The notes under the pieces were generated by a model that saw only the letters and a program-made list of their open reading frames with translations, did no database searches and had not been told where the DNA came from. Source: Phaseolus vulgaris (taxonomy: Eukaryota; Streptophyta; Magnoliopsida; Fabales; Fabaceae). From it: 64,000 nt of DNA. The DNA lies in assembly GCF_000499845.2 (NCBI RefSeq), contig NC_023754.2, positions 6,712,477 to 6,776,476 on the forward strand, given 5' to 3'. Position 1 is the stretch's first letter. Each line of letters starts with the position of its first letter. Shown piece after piece: positions 54,934-64,000 of this stretch. The position numbers and the translations under genes are program-made.

Positions 54934-56130
54934 TCATTCTTCTTCATCAGCAAACTGAAGATCAAAGATTTGATTCTGGACGGCTTCAATCTGTTCATCC
55001 AGAGTCATGAACCTTGCATCCATGTTGTTGAATATGTTATCAATGTTCTGGAAGTTGCTAACACACAGATCATGAAGATTCCTTTGATTCTCCCCAAAAG
55101 TATCAAGCCTATTGATCATGTATCTTTCAAAAGAAGTCATGGTTGGCATTCCATCTTCCTGATCTCTAGCACCAGCACTAGGTCCAGCATCTTGATAATC
55201 TTCAGGTGGATATTCATGTTAAACATCCATATCAGCAGGTTCATCTTGTTCAAGATTAGCAGCACCACTAGATGAAGCACCATGATCACCATCCTAACTA
55301 ATCCATTTTCCACCTACTTTGGTAAAACCCATCTTGCTGAGTGATCCATTGTTCAACTCTTGAGTTGACTTGACCAACTCAGAAGTTTCATCTTCAAGGT
55401 TAACTTCAAAATAGAGTAGAAATTTAGATATCAAAACAACATATGGATAATGATAATCACCTAACCTCATGGCTTTTTGCATGTGTTCTTTGATGATATG
55501 GATCCAATTGATTCTGATTTTCTTGGTGATGCAGAAGATATATACCAGATCTTCTTCAGTTAGCACATAATGATTACTCCCCCTTGGAGTTAGAATCCAA
55601 GTTACAATGAGAGCAAGCAATCTCTCATCAAGCTTTAGACCTCCAACCGAGCATGTACTTACTTGAGCATGTTGATTCTTCAAGCAACTCTTGTAGAATT
55701 GAATTTTGTTAAAATCCTCCACCACTCCAAGGTTTCCCTTGTTGATTCTAAGACCAGAGAACTTGAGACCAGCAACAATAGTCCACACTTCATGAGTTAT
55801 CTCCATTTCTACACCCTTCACATGAGAAACTAGATTGTTTCCCTTAAACTTTAGGTTTGTGTAGAACACCCTCACCAAATCTGGATATATGTTTCCCTTC
55901 ATCTCCAGGAACTTTCTGAGAGATTGATCCTTGAGCATTCTTCTCACATTATCAAGCTTTTGACTTTTCAGCCAATCAAAGCATACAACCTTGGGGTTGT
56001 TTATCTTCTTCATACTTGTTTCATACCTATACTTCTCAATGAGATCATTGTCTCCAGAAAACCAGCCTTCTAATCTTCCTCCAGACCTTACAGCTCTGGA
56101 TTTGACTCTCTTTGAAGTGGGAGGAGTTGA
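54934..56130 (-). pseudogene. Extra (env-like / Transposase_32-like) ORF of the Sirevirus-like element
   Basis: Open from about 56130; the first Met is at 56013 (MKKINNPKVVCFDWLKSQ). The main part contains YPDLVRVFYTNLKFKGNN, LIVTWILTPRGSNHYVLTEE and HYPYVVLISKFLLYFEV, then stops at TAG (55294-55296) after GKWIS. The same frame goes on through ASSSGAANLEQDEP, a TAA near 55219, then TSFERYMINRLDTFGENQRN and MTLDEQIEAVQNQIFDLQF. The order matches the copy at 4879-6674. It resembles the domain called putative plant transposon protein. The C-terminal part is predicted coiled coil from its heptad-like pattern. No signal peptide or membrane segment is obvious, which argues against a true envelope protein. 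Confidence 0.75.
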
Positions 56131-56885
56131 TTCTATGATGGCAGAGACGAAAACAGAGAAGAACTCACTTCACAGATTGGTTGTTCTTGTTGAAGAGATG
56201 TGCACCAGATTTTATAGCAGAAAAAGAATCAATTTGAATTTAATTTCATTAGTGGGTACCTGATTTTCAGAGAGAGAGGACTTGACTCTGCTCTGCACAG
56301 AAAATGTCAGAAAAAGCTGAGAATCACATGGTCTTCACCTGTGATCTTTTACTAGTCATTAAGGTTCTTGAATTTCCAAGATTTTGGAATATTTTCCTTT
56401 ATGACTGTTGTGACTTCTCTCTGAACATGTTCAACTTTCAACACAAATTCTTTGACCAAGATTGTCTCTTTGAATTGATCTACAACGGGTAGAAATTTAA
56501 ACTAGCAATTAAAGCAATTTCTTCATAGTGCTATCAGACACAAAACAATCGGTTGTTTTTCTGCAGCAGTTAAAACTGTTTTTGAATTTTAACCATGAGC
56601 AGAAGGAGTTCAAAGCAGATGACATTGATCATAAAAAGATTGTTTAACCATGAGAAAGAACTTTGAAACAAAAATTAAGAACAAATAAAGGAAAGTCTTA
56701 TCCTTATTTTGATTCTTCAATGAGCCATGTGCTTTATGATCAAGAAGCCTCTTTTCACTGTTGAGGTCTTTTGCACAACATTGATTCAGCTTCAATGACT
56801 GTCTTTTTCTTCAAGAACTTGATCAGATGACTCAGTCCCTTCTTTTTCTTTAGTTTTCCTGCATAAAAGATTTCAAGTAGCAAGA
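56131..56885. other. Element interior, no gene recognised
   Basis: Noncoding between the extra ORF and the end of gag; pol should lie here but is absent. It contains one AACAATCGGTTGTTT motif near 56545. Confidence 0.45.
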
Positions 56886-58629
56886 TTTGGTCCCCTTACA
56901 AATTTGGGTCCGTTTGACTTCTCTTTGCAGTTAGAAACTTCATATCCCTTAGGAATCCATTTCATAAAACCTCTTGGAACAGAGTGGCCTTTCTTCATGC
57001 AGTAAAAGCATGTAACAATCGATTGTTTTGTCTTAACAATCGGTTGTTTTTATGATTTTCTTGAAAAACTTTTTGAAAATTTATCTTGCTTGTTCTATGG
57101 ATTAAAGCCTAAACCAGCATTTCCAAAAACACAACTTTGAGATGACAAAACATTCTCAAAGTTAGATTTCTCCTTTGAAAGCTTGTCCACAGTTTCAACA
57201 AGATAGTGAACCTTTTTCTCAAGATTTTCACAATTTTCACAAATGGGAGTATCACACTTGCAAGAAGCATTTTTGAAATAGTTTTCCAATTTTTCAAAAT
57301 CACTTTTTGCTTTTTCCAGATCTTCTTCAAGTGATTTAACTCTCTTTTCAAGCCAACTGTTAAGATCTTTCAATCGGTTGTTTGAAAGAACCAATCTATT
57401 AGCTTCATCATGTGTTTCTTGAAAAGCTTCAAGCAATTCATTGTAATTTTGTTCATTTAAGGAAGCACATGAACTTACCTCACTTGATTTGCAAGATTCA
57501 TCATCATTTTCAGCTACCAAGCATATGTTTGCTTTCTCATCTTCACTTGATGAAGAACTTGATGATGGAACCTCATTATCATCCCAAGCTACGTAGGCTC
57601 TTTTTGTCTTGCCTTTCTTCTCTTTGTAGTTAGACTTTTTCTCTTTGCTCTTGTTTGGACAATCTGCCTTTATATGACCTTGCTCACCACAACCAAAACA
57701 AGTATAGTTATTTGAATTAAAATCATTGGATTTCTTGTTTCCATACCTATCTTTGTTGTTGTCTTTGTTACGGTTTCTCATTTGGAATTTGCTGAACTTT
57801 CTTGACAGCAAGCTAAGGTTTTCCTCATGACTATCATCACTGGAATCTTGCTTTCCCTTGTGCTTGGATGCTTTCAAGGCTATGCTCCTTGTGTGCTTAT
57901 CTTCACTCTCTTGAACATTGAGTCTATTCATCTCTAGCTCATGTTTCCTAAGCTTTCCAAACAAAGAAGCAACACTTAATGATGTTAGATCTTTAGATTC
58001 AGAAATAGCAGTTACCTTTGGTTGCCATGCTCTATCAAGACATTTCATGATCTTGATGTTCAGTTCTTCTTTATAAAGGTCTTTTCAAGGCTCATAAGGT
58101 GATTGATGATGTGCGTGAATCTTTTCTGCACCTCAAAGATGATTTCTCCTTTAAGCATTCTAAACATCTCATACTCTTGGATAAGAGCATGCTTTCTAAC
58201 TATTTTCACCTCATTTGTTCCTTCATGAGTGACTTCCAAAGTGTCCTACATTTCTTTTGATGATTTGCATTGCGAGACCCTGAAAAACTCATAAGAATTT
58301 AAAGCAGAGGTTATAATATTTATGGCAATGCAATCGAATTTGGCCTTTTTGCTTTCTGCATCAGTCCATTGAGACCATGGTTTCTTAGTGGATCCATCCT
58401 TTTCAAACATTGGGACAAAAGGACCATTTTCAATTGCATCCCAAATTCCTTTGTCAAGAGATTCCATAAATATTTTCATTCTTACTTTCCAAAACTGGTA
58501 GTTCAAACCACAAAACAAAGGTGGTCTATTAATTGAAGCACCTTTCCCAAAAGGTAGTCTATCAGCCATTAAAAAAAACTTTTTAGGATCAACTTGAATA
58601 ACTTTCAAGAACCAAGCTCTTGATGCCAA
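56886..58629 (-). pseudogene. Sirevirus-like Copia gag
   Basis: Starts close to the primer site with MADRLPFGKGASINRPPLFC inside the open frame ending at 58246, then WKVRMKIFMESLDKGIWDAI, the gag N-terminal region of Sirevirus-type Copia. A TAG (about 58245) replaces Trp and a frameshift lies near 58085. The second block (58048-57095) has the zinc knuckle CFGCGEQGHIKADC, an acidic serine stretch (PSSSSSSSEDEKA) and a long coiled coil (WLEKRVKSLEEDLEKAKSDFE...). After LGFNP and stops, a second knuckle-like CFYCMKKGHSVPRGFMKWIP appears near 57010-56960 and ends about 56886. Protease, integrase and RT do not follow. Confidence 0.9.
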
Positions 58630-58630
58630 T

Positions 58631-59743
58631 TGTTAGAATAGATGGCTTTAAACTAGAGGGGGGGGGGGTGAATTGTTTAAAGAGGATTTTCGCAAACTTT
58701 TCAAACAAGAATGAAATTATCTCAAGAAACAATTGATTCAGAAATTCAGTTTGCCAAAACAGCAAGCAAAAGCTGCAGTACCAGAAAAACAATCGGTTGT
58801 TTATACCAGCAAACAACAAAATAAAACTGAATTTAAAGAGTTAGAGATAGAGAGATTGTACACAATTGTTTATACTGGTTCACTCCAAACCCAGAGCTAC
58901 ATCCAATCTTCTCAGAAACCCTGAGGAAATCCACTAAGCAATCACACCTTGATCACTTACACAACAACCAAGAGAATTACCTTGAACACCTCAAGAAACA
59001 CACTCTCCTTGGCCAACACACCGACACTAAGATTGCTGATCTTGATCCCCTCAAGAACACACAACCAATCTCAGCAAACACAAAAACAAAACTTGTTTTA
59101 CAGAGTACAAGGATTACACTTGTTACAGAAGATAATCTAAAATCAATACAAGCAGAATCCTATTCCATACACTTTGATCAATCACAAACTCTTAGCAATC
59201 TCAGCTCTTTGAAAAAACTAAAAACTCTTAGCAAAAACTTGTCAAAGATTAATTGTCAAATATGTTTTTCTGAATTTATTCAAAGATGTAGTTTGTTATC
59301 AAATCTTAACAAACTCTTAAATTGCATTTAAAGATTGGTCAAAGCATTTAATGACTGGAGCGTAAGCAGTTAAAACATTTAAAGCTCACTCAAAGATAAA
59401 ACAGTTTTTCTGTTATGGTCCCAAAACAAACAATCGGTTGTTTCCTCGAATCAATCGGTTGTTTTGACACTTAACAGTTCAACCATTTTAAAAACAGTTT
59501 TCAATCTTTTTCTCAAAACACCTAAGTATAAACAATCGGTTGTTTTAACTTAGTTTGAAAACATTTTACTTTCACAAAGATTGAGAATGCTTATGCTTTA
59601 GATTTAATCAAAGAGTGGATTACAACATCCAAACTACCCCAGAACTAAGCTAAACCAGCACAACAACATCAAGTACGGCAGAGGCTTCAACATCCTCCAA
59701 AGGATTTGGATTATTCAAAACTTGAACACCACTAGGTTCAACA
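58631..59743 (-). repeat. Sirevirus-like 5' LTR
   Basis: 1113 bp; close to 50479-51637 but lacking two short segments between AACAATCGGTTGTTT motifs. Confidence 0.95.
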
Positions 59744-60664
59744 AACATAACATATGTCGGGTCTAGTACACGTGAGATATCTAAGGCTCCCAACAATCTG
59801 TTTAAAGTATGTTGCATTTATAGTTCGCCCATCACCTTCCTTCGTGAGCTTAATTCCAATTTCAATTGGAGTCTTAACTAGGTTTGAATCCTCCATCTTA
59901 AACTTCTTTAAAAACTCAGTAGCAAATTTTCTCTGATGAATGAAGGTTCCATCGTCTCCTTGGATGACCTCAATGCCCAAAAAGTAGGACATAAGACCGA
60001 GATCAGTCATCTCAAATTCCTTCATCATGATACGCTTGAAGTCACCAATCATTTTGAGATTACTTCCTGTAAAAATCACATCATCAACATAAAGACATAA
60101 AATTAGCAAATCTTCATAATCATTAGTCTTTACATAAAGACCATGATCTGATGCACATTTTTTGAATCCAGTGGCATGAATAAATGAATCAATCCTTTTG
60201 TTCCAAGCTCTTGGTTCCTGTTTAAGACCATATAAAGCCTTAGTTAGTCTGTACACCTTCTCCTCTTTACCAGATTGTATGAAACTCGACGACTGCTTTA
60301 CATAAACCTCTTCTTCAAGTGGTTCATTTAGAAATGCAGACTTAACGTCCATTTGATGAATTTTCCATTGCCTTTGTGGAACTAAAACAATGATTAATAT
60401 CACTGCTTCCATTCGAGCTACAAGAGAAAATATTTCTTCGTAATTATAGCCTTCTCTTTGCTCGAATCCCTTTGTCACCAACCTTGCCTTGTATCTATCA
60501 ATCTCACCATTTGCTTTCATTTTAATTTTGTACATCCACTTCACATCAATTGCTTTGTGTCCTTTTGGAAGATCAGTGAGCTGCCATGTATTGTTTTTCT
60601 CAATCACCATCAATTTTTCATTCATAGCCTCTTGCCAGTTGGGGGTGTTGAATGACATCTTCAA
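59744..60664 (-). pseudogene. Second Copia element, reverse transcriptase
   Basis: The frame reads NTPNWQEAMNEKLMVIEKNN, WMYKIKMKANGEIDRYKARL, MDVKSAFLNEPLEEEVYVKQ, KALYGLKQEPRAW, the intact active site CLYVDDVIF and the region LRYLTCTRPDICYV, where it is cut by the LTR insertion. A frameshift near 60655 separates it from the upstream DSEPVRLEDV linker. It belongs to a different Copia group than the element at 24963. Confidence 0.93.
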
Positions 60665-60926
60665 GTCTCACGGGTTCTGAATCTGCAAGAAAAGCAAAGT
60701 GAATCAAATCTCCATTGTCATCAACTTCATCATCAAGATTTACTTCACAATCTTGAAGGTGTACAGGTTGTCACTATTGCCTTCTTGGTCGCTCCATCAT
60801 AGTTGCAATTGGAGTTGCAAATTCAGGTTGAATTACAGCTTCAGGTTGAATTGCAGGTGCTTCAAGAGTGATTCCATCTTCCACATCATCGTTCAAAATG
60901 TAAATATATCATTTTTTTGAATCCAT
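60665..60926 (-). other. Copia linker between integrase and RT
   Basis: Low-complexity acidic and repeated GCAATTCAACCTGAAG-type sequence on minus, frame-broken; the usual variable linker of Copia pol. Confidence 0.5.
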
Positions 60927-61275
60927 TTAAGTTGCTGCATTCCATTGCCATTCCTCATCTTCGAAAAATGTAACATCACGACTGATAATCACCTTCTTTG
61001 TCATTGGATTGTACAATTTGTATCCCCAATGCTTATATCCAATGAAAATGGTCTTCTCTGCCTTATCAGCCAACTTCGATCTTGCTGCCTTGGGGATTAT
61101 GAGCGTAAGTAATTGACCCAAATACCTTCAAGTGTTGCACATTGGGTTTGAATCCGCTCCATGCCTCAATCGGAGTTGTGTTAGGAACACTCCGAGTGGT
61201 TGATCTGTTTATCAAATATACCGCACATGTTATGGCCTCATTCCAAAAATAATTTGGCATACCTTTCGAAAGATT
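60927..61275 (-). pseudogene. Second Copia element, integrase C-terminal part (truncated)
   Basis: On minus: LSKGMPNYFWNEAITCAVYL, INRSTTRSVPNTTPIEAWSG and HLKVFGSITYAH, then after a frame break KLADKAEKTIFIGYKHWGYK and the segment VIISRDVTFFED. The sequence changes near 61270 into part of a Gypsy antisense ORF, so the 5' half of this Copia is missing. Confidence 0.88.
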
Positions 61276-61530
61276 ATGCTCGACACCGTGAGGAGCGTGA
61301 GGCTGCCAACCGTGCGTGGGAGTCCACCGAGACAATGTTGCATAACAAGATAAACACCTTGGATGCAACATTAGAAACTGCCAAGAACGAAATTACCCAT
61401 GCCTTCGTAAACGGGTTCAAAGGGGCGGTTGAGCAAATTGCGGTTGTGCAACCGACCTTGGACACATCCCCGCTAGATCCCTTCAAAAGTGTCATTGATG
61501 GGAAGATCGTTGAAGACGAGGACTGCTAAG
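61271..61530 (+). pseudogene. C-terminal fragment of a Tat antisense ORF (second Tat element)
   Basis: Plus frame: RHREEREAANRAWESTETML, a coiled coil, then AFVNGFKGAVEQIAVVQPTL and SVIDGKIVEDEDC with a TAA/G stop near 61530. The end corresponds to the antisense gene of the first Tat element (GFEAARQQFACLFP ... VVDGKVVPAEG). It is cut off at its left by the Copia junction. Confidence 0.75.
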
Positions 61531-61750
61531 GGACGAATAACGACTGAGCTTATAAAATGTTTTCGCAGATACCTCTTTTGGACCATGTTTGCTTACGTGT
61601 CTGTATAATTATGCATTTTATGACATGCTATAAACATATCTGGCTATTGTGCTTTTTGTGGTATAAAAATTTGGATTACTTATGAATTTACACATGCCAC
61701 TAAATTTGTTCGCTTGTATGTATGTTTTTTGTTTTGTTTTGTTTTTTTAA
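61531..61750. other. Tat element spacer
   Basis: Noncoding 3' region of the antisense ORF, pyrimidine-rich; nothing recognised. Confidence 0.4.
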
Positions 61751-62020
61751 CCAAGCACTGTGCTAGGCACCATGTCCAGTCATGGATTTTTCATCCAAGC
61801 ACCTTACTCTTGGCACCATGTCCAGTCATGGATTTTTCGACCAAGCTCCTTACTCTTGGCACCATGCCCGGTCATGGATTTTTCAACCAAGCACCTTACT
61901 CTTGGCACCATGTCCAGTCATGGATTTTTGACCAAGCTCCTTACTCTCGGCACCATGTCCAGTCATGGGTTTTTGACCAAGCTCCTCACTCTTGGCACCA
62001 TGTCCACTCATGGATTATGC
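61751..62020. repeat. 45-bp x 6 tandem repeats in Tat spacer
   Basis: Six units of 44-46 bp starting CCAAGC(A/T)CC at 61751, 61795, 61841, 61887, 61932 and 61977, each with GGCACCATGTCCAGTCATGG. Unit length divisible by three keeps two plus frames open by chance. Confidence 0.95.
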
Positions 62021-62288
62021 AAACCAGCGTCCCACTGGGCAGAATGTCCGATCCTAATTTTGCTGCTCTAGCTCGTTGCCAGGGAGCATTACGCTCTTGC
62101 CTCCTTCCGATGCCGAGTTAATATTTGCCTAAAACATAGGCTTGACATAGAGTAAGTAGAGAAGCAACATACGTACATATTCATGAAACACCTTGTTACT
62201 TTATTATAAATGTAAATGGTTGTGCCAAACAAAAACACGAAAAGCAAAGGACCCAAATTCAAAAGACAACAAACCAAAATACATAAAA

Positions 62289-64000
62289 CTAACTGTAATA
62301 GAAACGTAAACTAGCCACATTCCATGTTCTCGGGATCTTGACTCCTTCCAACGTCTCCAAGTGATAAGCTCCCCTGCCTCCCACAACACGTGTACGATAA
62401 GGGTCGATCCATGTTGGTGCTAGCTTTCTGTCCTTGGACGCTTCTCCCGCTTTATTCAAGACTAGGTCGCCCTATTTATATTCCCTAAGATGGACCCTGC
62501 TCTAATGCTTCTGCTCTATCTTGTGCTTCTGAGCGACTTCCCTTGCCCTAGCCTTGTTCCTCAGTTCCTCAATGGTATCCAATTGAAAGCATCGACCATC
62601 TTCTGACTCTCTTTCTGAGAAAATCTCCACCCTCCTAGACAAAAGTTCTACCTCAATGGGTAACACATCATCACCTCCATACACTAGTCCGAATGGCGTC
62701 TCCTTTGTAGTTGTTTGTACCATCGTATGATATACCCATACAACCTCGGCCAACTTGTCCACCCATCCTGCCTTAGTTGCTCCTAACTTCTTCTTCAAGC
62801 CATTCAAAACAATCTTATTCGCTGCTTCTGCCTGACCATTAGACTGTGGGTGTTCTACCGATGAAAATACTTGTCGTATCCCTAATTTTTCACACATGAG
62901 GCTCCCCTTCCGACTGGAAAATTGCATCTCGTTATCTGATATCAGCTCTTTTGGCACTCTGAATCTACACACTATCGATCTCCATATAAACTTAGCAATC
63001 TTTTCTACTGTGATAGCTGTCAAAGGTTCTGCCTTGATCCATTTCGTAAAGTATTCTATGGCTACCACAACGAATTTATATTGTCTTACCGACATAAGGA
63101 AAAGACCTAGAATATCAATTCCCCATATGAAAAAAGGCCACGGGGCTACCAACGAATACAATCATTAAGATGGAATTTTATATCATTCGCAAATTGCTGA
63201 CACTTATCACACCGCTTGACATACTGCTCGCAAGACTTTTACTGCCAATGATCGCCCCCCCGATATGGTTACCACACACCCCTTCATGAACATCCTGCAT
63301 TATCCCGATCTGCTCCAACTCATCTACACACCAAAGTAAAGGCATCGAAAAACCCTTTCTATATAATACCCCTTGTATCATTTTATACCTACTAACATTC
63401 CTTCTAAACACTCCCCAGGTCTCTACCTCCTCTGGCTCTGTACCTTCTGTAAAGCAGCGCAAGTACATCTCCGTTCATCCCGATCTACTTTGTATCTCGA
63501 ATATTTCTCCCATTATTACACTAGGTGCCGTTAAGTTCTCCTGTATGACTGGCCTGTGATTGGCTAGCCGCTTGGTACTTGCTAACTTGGATAACAAATC
63601 TGCCCGAGCACTTTGATCCCGAGGTACGTGCACTAATCCAATGTCATTAAAATTTTCTGCCATTTCTTTTACCTTCTCCAAATACTTGGCCATATGTGGA
63701 TCTCGAGCTTGGAAATTTCCTGCCACTTGTTTTGTTACTAGCTGTGAGTCACTTCTTTCTACTAACTTTCTGACCCCCATGTCACAGCCAACCTCATCCT
63801 GGCTAATAGAGCTTCATATTTTGCCTGATTGTTACTCGCTTGAAAGGCGAACTTCAGTGATTGTTCCACTAGCACACCATCGGGTCCTTCTAGAATTATT
63901 CATGCGCTACTTCCCTGGACATTAGACTAGCCATCTACCAAAAGAATCCATCCTCCCGAACTTTCGCCAACACATTCCTCCCCCGAAATTACCATCTCAG
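62289..64000 (-). pseudogene. Second Tat-type Gypsy pol, 3' part (RNase H, integrase), runs off window
   Basis: From the right edge on minus: archaeal-type RNase H (KLVERSDSQLVTKQVAGNFQ, VHVPRDQSARADLLSKLAS), then VLYRKGFSMPLLWCVD, the integrase finger region (HEGVCGNHIGG), WGIDILG and SDNEMQFS where the family has SDNGTQF. The last integrase Glu is in NGQAEAAN, and the C-terminus KIPRTWNVASLRFYYS ends at TAG (62289-62291). Stops at about 62500 and 62476 and frameshifts near 63165 and 63470 make it non-functional. It is related to, but well diverged from, the pol at 33758-37291. Confidence 0.92.

Larger units (their letters stand above)
50479..59743 (-). mobile_element. Sirevirus-like Copia element lacking pol, 5-bp TSD
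   Basis: LTRs are 50479-51637 (3', 1159 bp) and 58631-59743 (5', 1113 bp), both TGTTAGAATA...GGTTCAACA on plus. The target duplication AACAT is perfect (50474-50478 and 59744-59748). The polypurine tract AAATAGGGGGAGAT lies directly before the 3' LTR on minus, and a TTGGCATCAAGAGC primer site follows the 5' LTR. The internal region holds gag and an extra ORF but no integrase or RT. It also holds host gene fragments (PERK-like, GAR1) and pieces of other transposons. It needs proteins from a relative to move. Confidence 0.95.

Noticed and set aside
61714..62121. Overlapping plus-strand ORFs of 103 and 135 codons
   Set aside because: They are produced by a 45-bp tandem repeat whose unit is divisible by three; no domain.

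Overview
The window is nuclear DNA of a flowering plant. Both host genes have GT-AG introns, the intergenic DNA is AT-rich, and most of the sequence is nested LTR retrotransposons, Helitron-like debris and DNA transposons. The retroelement families and the Mutator-like element with an OTU cargo look to me like those of a legume (Phaseolus/Vigna-like). That placement is inference from memory, not a search result.

Host genes. Position 1-420 (minus) holds the first two coding exons of a SWIM zinc-finger family gene that runs off the left edge. Position 15508-23974 (plus) holds a complete ten-exon gene for a CLT protein (chloroquine-resistance-transporter-like, plastid envelope glutathione/gamma-glutamylcysteine transporter family), 436 codons. 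Its introns contain a decayed LINE and a hAT-like element.

Left flank (1.8-14.9 kb): a foldback (long inverted repeat) element; a stack of Sirevirus-like Copia pieces with a solo LTR inside an extra ORF (TSD CCTAT); a possible Athila-like LTR; and a Helitron-derived region. The Helitron region has duplicated exon modules and a helicase C-terminus, and is itself hit by a solo Tat-type Gypsy LTR (TSD CAACC) and another LTR-like repeat.

Middle (25.0-41.9 kb): an old Copia element on plus, split inside reverse transcriptase by a young Tat-lineage Gypsy element on minus (TSD ATAAT). The Gypsy element carries gag-protease, RT with two RNase H domains, integrase, a tandem-repeat block, and a separately spliced antisense gene. 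Its RT active site reads YVND and its protease region has a stop, so it cannot be autonomous.

Mutator-like element (42178-48993): bounded by matching terminal repeats and a perfect 9-bp target duplication TCGAGACAA. It carries two convergent genes: a plant-mobile-domain (PMD) protein on plus, and on minus a five-exon MULE transposase fused to an OTU cysteine-protease domain, broken by only one stop codon. Palindromic subterminal repeats lie inside both ends. This is the most unusual unit in the window.

Right flank (49.5-64.0 kb): a decayed Copia on minus, split in RT by a 9.3-kb Sirevirus-like element (TSD AACAT). That element has gag and an extra ORF but no pol, and holds host gene fragments: a PERK-type kinase tail and a GAR1 (H/ACA snoRNP) fragment next to a CACTA-type end. 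A second, degenerate Tat-type Gypsy element runs off the right edge with the same layout (antisense-ORF tail, 45-bp tandem repeats, pol).
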